From positions 1,984,001-2,048,000 of the forward strand of contig NZ_CP094972.1 of the NCBI RefSeq assembly GCF_025985425.1: a DNA stretch of 64,000 nucleotides. The letters are read 5' to 3'. The notes under the pieces are model-generated. The model was given only the letters and a program-made list of their open reading frames with translations. It did no database searches and had not been told where the DNA came from. This DNA comes from Entomomonas sp. E2T0 (GTDB lineage: Bacteria > Pseudomonadota > Gammaproteobacteria > Pseudomonadales > Pseudomonadaceae). Position numbers and translations under genes: made by a program. Below are positions 1-9,425 of this stretch, in pieces. The first letter of the stretch is position 1, and the number at the start of each line of letters is the position of its first letter.

Positions 1-13
1 TTTTATAACAGAG

Positions 14-203
14 TTAACCCCTAATAACAGCATAACTATTGGGGGCGGACTATAAGCAGGTTGGTCAACCGAAAACAAGTAATCGGCACACCTCGAAAGG
101 TGTCCCACTCATAGTCCGCCATAAAAGCGGACACAAGCGAGCAATAGCTAGCTAGTATCTATGGCGGTATTACTTGTTTATGGGTGACCAAACCCATACT
201 CTA
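14..203. repeat. Structured dispersed repeat, copy A (long form)
   Basis: About 190 bp whose ends recur in inverted orientation at 39397-39485. The left end shares 15 identical bases (14-28) and the right end 26 (178-203, around TGGGTGACCAAACCC). A middle block (GGGC..TATAAGCA) also matches weakly. Copy A carries roughly 100 bp extra and internal pairing potential: GGCGGACTAT at 44-53 pairs with ATAGTCCGCC at 111-120, and ACAAGTAAT at 75-83 pairs with ATTACTTGT at 170-178. It looks like a non-autonomous MITE-like element or a structured RNA/DNA element. No ORF of note lies in it, and I see nothing recognisable in 204-367. Confidence 0.6.
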
Positions 204-367
204 CCGATTTAGATAGAGCACTGTTAATTTAACATCACAAAATAATGAAAACAAGCCCTTTACCATCAGCCCGCGTTGCTAATAAGCAAAAAGGATATTG
301 TTAGTTGTTGAGGGATTTAGTGAGGGGTAAGTGATGGATAGCTTAGGTGGCTATCCATCGTCTTTAA

Positions 368-850
368 TTAAGATTGTTTAATAACTTGGGCATAAATTTC
401 TAGTGGGTCGTTGGGTTGCCAGTTAATTCCATAGAGTTCAAGGGAAACACCTTGCATATCTATTTGATAGTCAGTTTGGCTTTGTGGCCATTGCATATAC
501 ATGGCAGTGAGTGCTTCACCTAATTTTTCTAGGCTAGGTACAGTACCTTTTACATAAAGCCCTGCTGGAATAGTCATGGTTTTAAAGTCATCTGGTAGGG
601 TATTAATTCGGGTGGTTTGAACAGCTGCCCAGTAAGTAAAACGATTTTCATCAATCATTTTTGAAATACCATAGCTTTCGCCCGTTTTGGAAATTTCGGC
701 ACAGTTGGCTAATTCACTACAAATTCGAGGCCCAAAGTTATGCCATAAGGCAGGGCAGTCGATCATTGCTTTTTCCATGTTTGTTTCTACAGTCATGCCC
801 GCCACTTGAATATCGGGTAGTTCAACAACAGTAAATTGAAAATCCATCAT
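368..850 (-). CDS. GyrI-like small-molecule-binding domain protein
   Basis: A 160-residue protein that resembles the stand-alone GyrI/AraC effector-binding fold (cass2/PF14526-like): it opens with a short strand ending in PDIQVAGM, and the middle and end carry YGIS, an aromatic FTYWAAVQ strand, a TIPAGLYVKGTVPSL segment and a C-terminal YxxNWQPNDPLEIY strand. There is no DNA-binding domain, so it is not a full AraC regulator. Family members bind or hydrolyse small, often cationic, molecules; the ligand here is unknown. It is monocistronic, with AGGAGAG upstream of the ATG on the minus strand. The family call is fairly secure, the function is not. Confidence 0.7.
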   Translation of the reverse strand: MMDFQFTVVELPDIQVAGMTVETNMEKAMIDCPALWHNFGPRICSELANCAEISKTGESYGISKMIDENRFTYWAAVQTTRINTLPDDFKTMTIPAGLYVKGTVPSLEKLGEALTAMYMQWPQSQTDYQIDMQGVSLELYGINWQPNDPLEIYAQVIKQS

Positions 851-1104
851 GCTCTCCTTCCTTAGGATAAAAATACAGTTAAAAGTAAAATTACTTGTTA
901 GTCAATTTAGAATATTAAAGTTTTTAGTATAGTTAAATTAAAGGGGTGGTATTAAACTTTTTGTTTATTAAGAAAATTGGTTAATATTTTTTATATCAAC
1001 GCGCTATTTTAAAAGTAGTTATTCAATTTTATTTTTAACTTCTTATCATGCCTTGTCATCCTTAGTAGGTAAACTAATCCATATCAACTAGATACTTTGG
1101 GTTA

Positions 1105-1134
1105 TTGTTTACAATGAAAGCCACTTTATATAAT
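1105..1134 (+). promoter_or_regulatory. Possible sigma70 promoter upstream of ubiU
   Basis: TTGTTT at 1105-1110 and TATAAT at 1129-1134 are separated by 18 bp in the 370-bp gap before ubiU. The -10 box is perfect and the -35 box partial. The gap also holds the FNR-like site at 1167-1180; otherwise 851-1220 is AT-rich and featureless. Confidence 0.4.
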
Positions 1135-1166
1135 CATCGTGTTTTTGTAATTAAAAGTCTTTTACC

Positions 1167-1180
1167 TTGTTGAAAATCAT
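1167..1180 (+). promoter_or_regulatory. Possible FNR/Anr box for ubiUVT
   Basis: TTGTTGAAAATCAT matches the FNR/Anr consensus TTGAT-N4-ATCAA at 8 of 10 specified positions. A TATATA box lies at 1203-1208; a start about seven bases below it would put the site centre near -41.5, the class II activator position, but would leave a very short leader before the ATG at 1221. Oxygen control of ubiUVT is expected because its products act without O2. The regulation is inferred. Confidence 0.4.
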
Positions 1181-1220
1181 GAGGTGTATCTCAATAACTT
1201 AATATATAAGCGGTAGATCA

Positions 1221-2234
1221 ATGAACCTTACAACGCCAGAGCTGGTTTGTCCAGCTGGTAATTTACCTGCCCTCAAAGTTGCTATTGATAATGGAGCAGA
1301 TACTGTTTACATGGGGCTTAAGGATGCCACTAATGCACGCAATTTTGCAGGGTTAAATTTTGATTTAAAGTCTGCTCGAGAGGGAATAGCATACGCTCAT
1401 CTACGAGGCCGTAAAGTATTAATGGCAATTAATACTTATGCACAAGCAGGCGAAGTAGCTAAATGGCATCAGGCGATTGATCAAGCCGCCGAGTTAGGTG
1501 TCGATGCTATTATTTTAGCGGATATGGGATTATTAAATTATGCCCATAACACCCATCCCAATTTAAGATTACATCTTTCTGTACAAGGCTCTGCAACAAA
1601 TTATGAAGCAATTAATTTAGCCAGAGAGTTATTTAATATCCAACGTGTAGTATTACCAAGAGTTCTCACCGTAGCACAGGTGGCTAATGTAATAGAGCAT
1701 ACTGAAGTAGAAGTAGAGGTGTTTGGTTTTGGTAGCCTATGCGTAATGGTAGAGGGGCGCTGTTTACTGTCTAGTTATGTGACAGGGGAGTCGCCAAATA
1801 CCCATGGCGTGTGTTCACCTGCTAAGTTTGTACGGTGGGAAAAAGACAATAAGCAAACCATGAGTGCACGTTTAAATAATGTGCTGATCGATCAATACCA
1901 AGCCAATGAACCAGCAGGTTATCCTACATTATGTAAAGGTAGATTTTGTGTACAAGAAGATACCTATTATGCATTAGAAGAGCCTACCAGTTTAAATGTT
2001 ATTGAAATCCTACCTGAGCTAATCAAGATAGGTGTAGCTGCCATTAAGGTGGAGGGCAGACAACGTAGTCCAGCTTACACGGCGCAAGTAACTCAGATAT
2101 TAAGAAAAGCTATTGATATGGCAGCCAAACAACCACAAAACTTTATGGTCAATACTAGTTGGCAACAAGCGTTAGCAAAAGTATCTGAAGGACAACAAGC
2201 TACCTTAGGCGCTTATAGTCGCCCTTGGAAATAG
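1221..2234 (+). CDS. ubiU: UbiU, O2-independent ubiquinone hydroxylation protein (U32 family)
   Basis: A 337-residue U32-family protein. It opens with [17 protein letters not shown] and contains the NxYAQ and VQGSATN-type segments of UbiU/YhbU. Four cysteines (about 174, 181, 198 and 238) have the spacing of the UbiU [4Fe-4S] ligands. With UbiV it hydroxylates the ubiquinone ring without oxygen, using prephenate as the oxygen donor in the characterised E. coli pathway. It is followed at once by ubiV and ubiT, an operon found in many proteobacteria that make ubiquinone under anoxia. This suits a bacterium living in a low-oxygen niche. Confidence 0.93.
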   Translation: MNLTTPELVCPAGNLPALKVAIDNGADTVYMGLKDATNARNFAGLNFDLKSAREGIAYAHLRGRKVLMAINTYAQAGEVAKWHQAIDQAAELGVDAIILADMGLLNYAHNTHPNLRLHLSVQGSATNYEAINLARELFNIQRVVLPRVLTVAQVANVIEHTEVEVEVFGFGSLCVMVEGRCLLSSYVTGESPNTHGVCSPAKFVRWEKDNKQTMSARLNNVLIDQYQANEPAGYPTLCKGRFCVQEDTYYALEEPTSLNVIEILPELIKIGVAAIKVEGRQRSPAYTAQVTQILRKAIDMAAKQPQNFMVNTSWQQALAKVSEGQQATLGAYSRPWK

Positions 2235-2245
2235 TGAGGCAAAGT

Positions 2246-3142
2246 ATGCAACCCAAGTTAGCACTTTCTTTAGGCCCTGTATTATTTTTCTGGCCTAAAC
2301 AGCAGTTATTAGAGTTTTATCAGCAAATGGCCGAACAACCAGTAGATACTATTTATCTGGGGGAGGCTGTTTGTTCTCGTCGTCAAGAAATGCGTTTTGC
2401 TGATTGGTTTGATTTAGCTAAGGATTTGGCTTGTGCAGGGAAGAAAGTGGTTTTTTCATCACAAGTATTATTGGAGAGTGAATCAGATCTAAAAAGACTC
2501 CGTAAATTTGTCGAGCAAGATGTTTTTAAAATTGAAGCTAATGATATAGGGGCTGCTAAATTAGCCTTTGATAATGAATTAACCTTTGTGGCGGGGCAAA
2601 CGCTTAATATTTACAATGAACAAACATTAATTTTTTTCCAAAAGTTGGGTGCTGTGCGTTGGATACCGCCTGTGGAAATGTCTGCGGCACGTTTAACCAC
2701 TATCTTAGAAACTAAACCACGTATTGATTGTGAAATATTTGGTTGGGGTAAATTACCTTTGGCTTTTTCTTCTCGTTGTTTTACAGCGCGTTACTATAAT
2801 TTAAAGAAAGACAGTTGTGAGTTTAAGTGTCAGCAACACCCTAATGCCTTAACCTTAAAAACCAGAGACGGGCAATCTTTCCTTACCATGAATGGTATTC
2901 AAACCATGTCGGCTGATTGCCAAGTATTATTAGGGCATCATCAAGAGATGGCTAACTTAGGCATTAAAATGTTACGTTTATCACCACAACACCAATATAT
3001 GACAGAAATTATTCAATTACATTATGGGGTGATTAATAATTTATTAAATGTTGATGATGCTATAAAACAATTGACTGAGTTTACTGAGCATGGTCTAGTA
3101 GATGGTTATTGGCAAGGTCAAGCAGGCATTATGCCTGTGTAG
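2246..3142 (+). CDS. ubiV: UbiV, O2-independent ubiquinone hydroxylation protein
   Basis: The ATG at 2246 follows GTGAGG and gives the usual UbiV start ([17 protein letters not shown]). A longer frame from a TTG at 2225 would overlap ubiU and is not needed. The 298-residue U32 protein keeps four cysteines (about 43, 178, 191 and 195) matching the UbiV [4Fe-4S] ligands. It acts as a heterodimer with UbiU. The gene starts 11 bp after ubiU stops, so the two are probably co-transcribed. Confidence 0.92.
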   Translation: MQPKLALSLGPVLFFWPKQQLLEFYQQMAEQPVDTIYLGEAVCSRRQEMRFADWFDLAKDLACAGKKVVFSSQVLLESESDLKRLRKFVEQDVFKIEANDIGAAKLAFDNELTFVAGQTLNIYNEQTLIFFQKLGAVRWIPPVEMSAARLTTILETKPRIDCEIFGWGKLPLAFSSRCFTARYYNLKKDSCEFKCQQHPNALTLKTRDGQSFLTMNGIQTMSADCQVLLGHHQEMANLGIKMLRLSPQHQYMTEIIQLHYGVINNLLNVDDAIKQLTEFTEHGLVDGYWQGQAGIMPV

Positions 3143-3152
3143 GAGAATAGTT

Positions 3153-3587
3153 ATGCAATTACCTGAAATTACATTTCCACCTTTTGTTAAAAAAGTAACC
3201 AAGCTGTTACCTCGTAAGCCTACCCAATACAGCTTAGTGATAGCACTTAATCAACTATTGAAAAAGAATATTTTAATGGCTGATATGTCATTACTTGCAG
3301 GTAAACAATTTGAGATCGTGATTGATGATTTAGGTTTAGTGATTAACTTTACAGCCAATGAGCAAAAATTTTTAGTTAGTAATCATACAGGCGAACCTGA
3401 TTTACGCTTTACCGCAAATACGATTGACTTTACTAAAATGATGTTAAGAAAAGAAGACCCTGATACCTTATTTTTCAATAGAAAATTGCAAATTGAAGGG
3501 GATACGGAACTCGGTCTGATTATCAAAAATTTATTAGATAGTATTGATTGGTCAGCTGTTCCTTTAATAAAGTCAATTATTACTTAA
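3153..3587 (+). CDS. ubiT: UbiT, SCP2-domain ubiquinone accessory protein
   Basis: The ATG at 3153 follows a TAGGAG ribosome site at 3140-3145 and gives a 144-residue protein starting MQLPEITFPPFVKK; a frame opening at 3102 runs back into ubiV and is not the start. The body is an SCP2 sterol-carrier fold (FEIVIDDLGLVINF ... DLRFTANTIDF ... DTELGL). UbiT is the anaerobic counterpart of the lipid-binding factor UbiJ and completes the ubiUVT set. It ends in a convergent junction with the next gene. Confidence 0.9.
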   Translation: MQLPEITFPPFVKKVTKLLPRKPTQYSLVIALNQLLKKNILMADMSLLAGKQFEIVIDDLGLVINFTANEQKFLVSNHTGEPDLRFTANTIDFTKMMLRKEDPDTLFFNRKLQIEGDTELGLIIKNLLDSIDWSAVPLIKSIIT

Positions 3588-3627
3588 GGTATGAATAATT
3601 GACTTTAACTTTTTTCCAGAAGCTAAC

Positions 3628-4146
3628 TTAAGCTGGGATAGGCGCATACATAGGGTATAAGGTTTTTTCTTCACACTCGATGCGTTTCAATAATACTTCA
3701 CACACGCCTTTAAACTCAGTACCAAATTGTTGCTGATGGTCAGTATTATTTTCTAAATCAGTATATTTAGTTAAAAAAGCAGTAACTGCTTTACTAATGC
3801 CCGTCATTTCTTTGCGTAAATCTTGCATCATTGCAAGACTTTCAGGATTGTCCTTTAGAGAGCGCTGTAGATAAATATAAAGATTAATATTTTCAGTGAT
3901 TAAATGAGCATATATTTTTTCACGAAAAATACTTAACTGTTTAGATAAATCACTCCATTTTTTAGCATCATATAACGCCTGAATTGTACCTGCTATATTT
4001 AATAATTCCTTATGATCATGAATCAAACCTGAGATAAGGGTAGGGCTATATTTGCCACCATGAATATTAGTAGCGTTATTAGTGGAGTTAGTATTTTTAG
4101 GTTGAGATTTATTGGATTTAAAGAGGGAGATAATGCGGTTTAACAT
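3628..4146 (-). CDS. Hemerythrin-domain protein
   Basis: I start this at the ATG at 4146 (MLNRIISLFKS), giving 172 residues; the open frame continues to 4233 but the extra 29 residues look like leader DNA. After a Lys/Asn-rich N-terminal linker there is a four-helix HHE-type domain with LIHDHKELL, AHLITENINLY and a C-terminal IECEEKTLYPMY. These supply the His and Glu ligands of a di-iron site. Such proteins sense or buffer O2, NO or iron; which applies here is unknown. It is convergent with ubiT. Confidence 0.72.
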   Translation of the reverse strand: MLNRIISLFKSNKSQPKNTNSTNNATNIHGGKYSPTLISGLIHDHKELLNIAGTIQALYDAKKWSDLSKQLSIFREKIYAHLITENINLYIYLQRSLKDNPESLAMMQDLRKEMTGISKAVTAFLTKYTDLENNTDHQQQFGTEFKGVCEVLLKRIECEEKTLYPMYAPIPA

Positions 4147-4373
4147 AGTATTACATATTGCCTTAAGATACTTATTTAGTATCAATAATTTAAGTCTAGG
4201 GGGAGCTGTTTTTCGGGGTGAATTATATTTCACCTTGTGGCAAATAGAAATAATAATATGATTAATTAATCATATTATTATGCTAAAAGATTAACTTATT
4301 AATGGTTATATATAAGGTTATAATAGTAACTTAGCATTTAGTCTTAATTAAATACTCTCTTATAGGAATAGTA

Positions 4374-5615
4374 ATGAACTATGATTGTATTGTTCTAGGC
4401 GCAGGTATTATTGGTGTTAGCAGTGCTTTACAGTTACAAGCACGAGGTAGAAGCGTTTGTTTAATTGATAAGTTAGAGCCTGGTGAAGGTACTAGCTTTG
4501 GCAATGCGGGTCTAATTGAACGAAGCAGTGTTATACCTTATGCTTTTCCCCGTGAATTAAGTAAATTAATTCGTTACGCTTTTAACAATCAAAGTGATGT
4601 TCGTTACGATTTTTCCTATTTACCTAAAATAGCTCCTTGGTTAGCAAAATATTGGTGGCATTCTGCTCCTAAACGATTAGCCCAAGCAGCAGCTGATATG
4701 TGGCCATTAATTCAACGCTGTGTCATAGAGCATGATAAGTGGGTAGCTCAAGCTGGGTTACAACATTTGATTAGTCCTAAAGGTTGGATAGAGGTTTTTA
4801 GGAATGAAGAAGTTTTTAACCATGCGCTACAAGACCTTATTGAACTGGATTTTTATCAACTGAATTATGATGTACTAGGCAAACAACAATTACGTGAGCG
4901 TGAACCAACATTAAAAGCCAGCGTTAAAGGCGGTATTCACTGGTTAGATCCAAAAACAGTGACTGATCCCAGTTTATTGACTAAAGGCTATGCACAACTA
5001 TTTGTTAAATTGGGCGGTACTTTGCTGAAAGGTGATGCTAATACCTTAAAGCAAACAGCTAATGGCTGGTCAGTACAAGCAAATGAACAAACTATTACAG
5101 CTGATAATGTTGTAATTGCATTAGGTGCGGATTCCGCTAGCTTATTAAAGCAGTTTGGGGTTTATGCACCATTAGGTGTTAAACGTGGCTACCATAAGCA
5201 TTATCAGGTAGAACCTGAACACGTATTACAACATTCTATTTGTGATCATTTGGCTGGCTTTATTTTAGCGCCAATGACCAATGGTATTCGCCTGACTACA
5301 GGCGCTGAATTTGCCGACCCTAATAAGCCTGCTAATGATATTCAATTAAAACGTGCAGAAGCTATTGCACGAGTTATCTATCCACTGGGTGAGGCAGTTG
5401 AAACAACCCCTTGGTTAGGTCGTCGCCCTTGTATGCCTGATATGCGCCCTGTGATTGGTGCTGTGCCCAATATGGCAGGGTTATGGACTAACTTTGGCCA
5501 TGCCCATCACGGTTTAACACTAGGGCCTATCTCTGGTCGGTTATTAGCCGATTTAATAACAGGTGAAAAACCATTTACTGATCCTACACCTTATAGTATT
5601 AAGCGGTTTAGTTAG
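4374..5615 (+). CDS. FAD-dependent amino-acid oxidoreductase, DadA-like
   Basis: A 413-residue DAO-family flavoenzyme. The N-terminal Rossmann motif GAGIIGVSSAL (about residues 9-19) is followed by the acidic end of the second strand (LIDK). EGTSFGNAGLI is the FAD-proximal loop typical of D-amino-acid dehydrogenases, and the C-terminal WLGRRPCMPDMRPVIG plus GHAHHGLTLGP blocks are the usual dinucleotide and substrate region. It probably oxidises D-amino or secondary amino acids and feeds electrons to the respiratory chain. It has no alanine racemase or dadX neighbour, so dadA itself is not certain. A TATAGGAATAG ribosome site precedes the ATG. Confidence 0.8.
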   Translation: MNYDCIVLGAGIIGVSSALQLQARGRSVCLIDKLEPGEGTSFGNAGLIERSSVIPYAFPRELSKLIRYAFNNQSDVRYDFSYLPKIAPWLAKYWWHSAPKRLAQAAADMWPLIQRCVIEHDKWVAQAGLQHLISPKGWIEVFRNEEVFNHALQDLIELDFYQLNYDVLGKQQLREREPTLKASVKGGIHWLDPKTVTDPSLLTKGYAQLFVKLGGTLLKGDANTLKQTANGWSVQANEQTITADNVVIALGADSASLLKQFGVYAPLGVKRGYHKHYQVEPEHVLQHSICDHLAGFILAPMTNGIRLTTGAEFADPNKPANDIQLKRAEAIARVIYPLGEAVETTPWLGRRPCMPDMRPVIGAVPNMAGLWTNFGHAHHGLTLGPISGRLLADLITGEKPFTDPTPYSIKRFS

Positions 5616-5724
5616 ATTTTTTAAAATTAAAGTTGCTCAATAAATAACGATAAAAAATATCATTTACTTATCAGTAAATAAGGCTTAATGTTAATGGAAT
5701 TAGGAACTAATTAAGGAATTAATA

Positions 5725-6603
5725 ATGACTTTAATGGGCATTATATTAATACTGTTATTTGTCGTACTTATTATTGATGGTGGATTGCTAAAACTGATAG
5801 TGTTTATTATTTGTTTAATTAGCATTATTAGAATAATGAAATCTAAGCGCAAGCCAAATAGACAAATAATATTAATAGGCATTACTATTTTGTTTGGTTG
5901 GATTGCTATTGAAGCAATAAAACAGCTTTCAATAAATACCTTTTATGGTGGTGATGACAGAAACCATTGGCAAACAACTGTAGAGCGAGGTGAAAATACC
6001 CAAAAACTTTGTGAAAAAGCACTTGAGCAGTTTCCTAAAGATCCTTACCAAATTAGTAGTGTAATTATAGAAGAGAATAGTGTATTACGTGAGCAAGTAA
6101 TAACGGAATTATTGTTTGATAGAAAGCTGGTGTTTATTGAGTTTAAAGTATATGGCACAGATAACCAAGCATATATTATGTTGGGCAATTATCCACAAGC
6201 GCCTAAGTGGACAGTTAATCAAAAAGTAGGAGAGTATGTAAGAGTAGAGCTGGATAAACCTGATAGTAAAGCATGTGTTCTACCAGAAAGTTTAACAAGA
6301 GATATGAATGAACAGTTAGAATTTTATGCTAAATATGAACAAAAAAATAAGTGTATAAAAGTAACTAATATAGATTCTCCAACTTCTATTTATAAACTAG
6401 ATTTTAAGGAAGCTAAAAAAGCAAATAAATATCAACCACAAGGCAATTATCAATTGATTGATGTTACAAATAATAATGTGATAGCAGAGTTACCTGTTTC
6501 AAATAGAGGAATGGTTGAAGGAGTTAACTTTAAACACCTAACAAGTGATAACGCAAAGTGCCGAGCGCCTTATACAACACTCGCTAGTTTGGTTGGTGGG
6601 TAA
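5725..6603 (+). CDS. Membrane-anchored hypothetical protein
   Basis: A 292-residue protein not recognised. The N-terminus has two or three hydrophobic segments (about residues 3-36 and 47-64), followed by a soluble domain of about 225 residues with four cysteines (near LCEKAL, ACVLPES, KCIKV and KCRAP). The soluble part is probably periplasmic. AAGGA lies just upstream of the ATG. It stands alone between a DadA-like gene and a convergent Sel1 gene. Nothing suggests a specific function. Confidence 0.55.
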   Translation: MTLMGIILILLFVVLIIDGGLLKLIVFIICLISIIRIMKSKRKPNRQIILIGITILFGWIAIEAIKQLSINTFYGGDDRNHWQTTVERGENTQKLCEKALEQFPKDPYQISSVIIEENSVLREQVITELLFDRKLVFIEFKVYGTDNQAYIMLGNYPQAPKWTVNQKVGEYVRVELDKPDSKACVLPESLTRDMNEQLEFYAKYEQKNKCIKVTNIDSPTSIYKLDFKEAKKANKYQPQGNYQLIDVTNNNVIAELPVSNRGMVEGVNFKHLTSDNAKCRAPYTTLASLVGG

Positions 6604-6608
6604 AATAA

Positions 6609-6636
6609 GATACCCATTAATAAATAATGGGTGTCT
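6609..6636. terminator. Bidirectional terminator hairpin
   Basis: GATACCCATT at 6609-6618 and AATGGGTGTC at 6626-6635 form a stem with one G-T pair and a short AT loop, followed by TTTAT on the plus strand. It lies between convergent genes. Confidence 0.65.
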
Positions 6637-6668
6637 TTATAATAATTAGTTGCTGATTAAGATACTTT

Positions 6669-7334
6669 TTAACTATCCATAATTCCAATACTAACGGGCT
6701 GTTTAGCTTTAATTTGTTGGGCTTTTTTTAGCCATTCCATGGCTGTAGCCTCATCTTTTTCTACACCAAAACCATTTTGGTATAGGTAGGCGAGGTTATT
6801 CATGGCATTGGCATTGCCTTGTTCGGCAGCCTTTAAAAAATACTCTTTGGCTTTATTGAAATCTTTTTCGACACCTTGCCCATGTGCATAGATATTGCCA
6901 ATATTGGTTATGGCATCCGCATTACCTAACCCTGCTGAGCGTTCATACCATTCCAACATTTTTTGGTCATCAGCTTCAACACCACGTCCTTTTAGGTAGC
7001 TAAAAGCAATTTGGTTCATGGCATTAGTATGGTTTAATTTAGCCGCCCTTAAAAAATACTCCATAGCTTGTTCATTGCTTTGGGGGAAACCAAGTGTACC
7101 ATTTAAGTAGAAATTACCAATATCATAAAGTGATTCTGCATTACCTTGTTCTGCTGAGTTATAGAGTCCCTGTTGGAAAAGCTCATAATCTAGTTTAATA
7201 TTGGCTTCTCGGCAGTAGTTTATATAGATAAGCAATGCTTCGCGACTACCTTGTGCGGCAAGGTCGTATATTTCAGGGTTAAGGCGTTTTGGTTTGTTTT
7301 TTGTCTTACCCATTAATTTTTTTAGAAAAGCCAT
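6669..7334 (-). CDS. Sel1-repeat (TPR-like) protein
   Basis: A 221-residue protein with four clear Sel1 repeats of about 36 residues; the best read ADAITNIGNIYAHGQGVEKD and NAMNNLAYLYQNGFGVEKDE. It starts MAFLKKLMGK with no signal peptide, so it is probably cytoplasmic. Sel1 proteins scaffold protein-protein interactions; no partner is indicated by the neighbours. Confidence 0.8.
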   Translation of the reverse strand: MAFLKKLMGKTKNKPKRLNPEIYDLAAQGSREALLIYINYCREANIKLDYELFQQGLYNSAEQGNAESLYDIGNFYLNGTLGFPQSNEQAMEYFLRAAKLNHTNAMNQIAFSYLKGRGVEADDQKMLEWYERSAGLGNADAITNIGNIYAHGQGVEKDFNKAKEYFLKAAEQGNANAMNNLAYLYQNGFGVEKDEATAMEWLKKAQQIKAKQPVSIGIMDS

Positions 7335-7532
7335 AGTGTACCCAACATTAAAAGTAGGAATGGTTAATTAATAAAAACGATCAATTATTCTATAGGATTC
7401 TGAACAATTTTTGATTTTTTTTAGTTTTATTTTGAAAAAATGTTCTGTTACATATAAACTTCTAAAGTAAATGAATGATTTGTTGTTTTGGAATTTGTCT
7501 ATTGGCCACAAGCCTTTTAATTAGAGTGTGTT

Positions 7533-8708
7533 ATGGTCACTAAATTATTGTCATTATTGGGTTCTTTAGCGATTATTTTATTTGCTTCCTATGCGAATGC
7601 AAACTGTGCCATCTTAACAGATAAGCAAATTACAGCCGTAAAAGAGCCTTTAGTAGAATTATTACAAATAGAAGATCCTGATGCACAATATGGCTATGTG
7701 CCTAGAAAGGCTATTAAACATATTGAAGAGCTGAAAACAGCATTAGTTAATCTAGTGGATGCGCGGTTAGCTTGTGAAAAAGGTTTAGCTGTTAATGTAG
7801 CTGCTATTCAAACGGATTTATTAAAAGCATTGCAACTGTCTGAATTAGATGAAGTTGAGGCTATTTACGGCTACGATTTACAAATCGTGGTTGAACAACC
7901 ACCTGCTACAGCAGGATTACTGGTCGTACAAGTCAGCTTTGGTATTCCTTGTGGTAATGATAATGTATTACTTGGCTATCGTTTTAGGGATAAAGGATGG
8001 CAACGTGATTTACTGTGGAAAAGCAATCCATATCGAATGATTACAGGCGCCTATAGTGATTATTATGATTACTTAGTATTGCCTATTAAAGCTAATGAAG
8101 CACCGAAAATAGTTGTTCTGCATGGTTCACCTTGGTGTACGGCTACATGGGAACCTTTGGTATTTGATGTCGTAAAATTTGCAGATGCTGAGACTCAACA
8201 AGCTACTTTATGGCACCGTCAGTTAATTACTTATAAAGGCCATAGCTTAATTAATTTAAAAAAGCTAGCCAATGGCTTTGAGTTACAAGCTGATGTAGCA
8301 ATGATTGACAGTGATCTATTAACCCGTAAAGGCATTTATCGTTATCAAATTAATGGTGATAAAGTGGTTAGGGAACAACCTACAGCAACTAATGCCAGAG
8401 ATTTTGTGGATGATTGGTTATTACTTAGTCAAGCAGTGGCTAAAAGGTTTTCTGTTAAAGCCAATGCAGATGAATTAGTAGATTTACAACGTAGTTTAAA
8501 AGAGCGTAATGGCTTTTATGGCACTGTTAAACAGTGTGAAGACGATGATCTATACCAAGTCGAAGTAACTTTTAATGGTACTAAAGAAGACGACATAGAA
8601 GAGACACTTTATTTCTATGTTAAACCTTTGAAGAAAGGTTATTTAATGCACTCATCTGCGACTAAAGCCGATAATAGCTGTACAGACACTGATATTATGG
8701 CAAAATAG
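7533..8708 (+). CDS. Secreted hypothetical protein
   Basis: A 391-residue protein with a signal peptide (hydrophobic stretch about residues 4-19, likely cut after ANA before NCAIL). The mature part has cysteine pairs that suggest periplasmic disulfides and no family I recognise. It is followed 28 bp later by a J-domain gene and then a ClC gene in the same direction, so the three may be co-transcribed. Confidence 0.55.
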   Translation: MVTKLLSLLGSLAIILFASYANANCAILTDKQITAVKEPLVELLQIEDPDAQYGYVPRKAIKHIEELKTALVNLVDARLACEKGLAVNVAAIQTDLLKALQLSELDEVEAIYGYDLQIVVEQPPATAGLLVVQVSFGIPCGNDNVLLGYRFRDKGWQRDLLWKSNPYRMITGAYSDYYDYLVLPIKANEAPKIVVLHGSPWCTATWEPLVFDVVKFADAETQQATLWHRQLITYKGHSLINLKKLANGFELQADVAMIDSDLLTRKGIYRYQINGDKVVREQPTATNARDFVDDWLLLSQAVAKRFSVKANADELVDLQRSLKERNGFYGTVKQCEDDDLYQVEVTFNGTKEDDIEETLYFYVKPLKKGYLMHSSATKADNSCTDTDIMAK

Positions 8709-8736
8709 TAACCTTGTTGTAAGGTTGAGAACTGTT

Positions 8737-9408
8737 TTGCCATCTCTAAAAGATAAGTTTACTCGTTTTGCTCACCTGCTAGCTGCAAAGTACCGTCTAG
8801 CGGGGCAAGCTATTTTTGTTGATATAGAATTAACCTTTCGGCTATTAGGCCATATTGCGCGCAGTCAAGGTAATGTGACTGAACAACACCTGCAACAAGT
8901 GATTACAGAAACGGAATTACTGCATCTATCAGAAGATAAAGTACAACAGGCAATGCAGTGTTATCTAGCAGGGCAAGAACTAGCCACAGATGATTTTGAA
9001 GCCTCATTACGCTACTTTCAAGGCGATCAATTAGCCCAAGAGATGTTATTACAAAGTTGCTGGCGGATGGTGTGGGCCGATCGCCATTTAAGTGTACGCG
9101 AATATCAACTAGTCCACCTATGGGGTTATTGGTTAGGCTGGGCACGTATTGATATTGAAAAATTGGGTATCCCTTATCGTCCTGTATACCTTACTCAAGA
9201 GCACCAACAAGCGTTAGCGTTATTAGAGGTAGGCATAGATAGCCCACCAGAGCTTATTAGGAAAATGTATAAACGCCAGTTAAGCCTACATCACCCTGAT
9301 AAAGTGATGGGAGCAGGGGGCAGTATTGATGAGGTTTGTGCCGCAACCGAACTCACTGCAAAAATACACGAAGCTTATACACTAATTCGTATGTTACATA
9401 ATTTCTAG
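8737..9408 (+). CDS. TerB/DjlA-like protein with C-terminal J domain
   Basis: About 223 residues. The first two-thirds is helical with the look of a TerB-like domain (FVDIELTFRLLGHIARSQGN ... WRMVWADRHLSVREYQLV), and the C-terminus is a J domain with the diagnostic HPDK near LSLHHPDKVMG. It therefore probably stimulates DnaK ATPase; unlike classical DjlA it has no obvious N-terminal membrane segment. The start is not an ATG: TTG at 8737 has GAGA six bases upstream, while TTG at 8725 abuts AAGG too closely. It lies 17 bp before the ClC gene. Confidence 0.72.
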   Translation: MPSLKDKFTRFAHLLAAKYRLAGQAIFVDIELTFRLLGHIARSQGNVTEQHLQQVITETELLHLSEDKVQQAMQCYLAGQELATDDFEASLRYFQGDQLAQEMLLQSCWRMVWADRHLSVREYQLVHLWGYWLGWARIDIEKLGIPYRPVYLTQEHQQALALLEVGIDSPPELIRKMYKRQLSLHHPDKVMGAGGSIDEVCAATELTAKIHEAYTLIRMLHNF

Positions 9409-9425
9409 TAAGGATTTTATTAAAT

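Noticed and set aside
1-203. Integron attC-like site
   Set aside because: Ends do not show paired RYYYAAC and GTTRRRY cores and no integrase or cassette array is present, although conserved ends with a variable centre look similar.
2225-2245. Longer UbiV from a TTG start
   Set aside because: It would overlap ubiU, while the ATG at 2246 has a ribosome site and gives the usual protein start.
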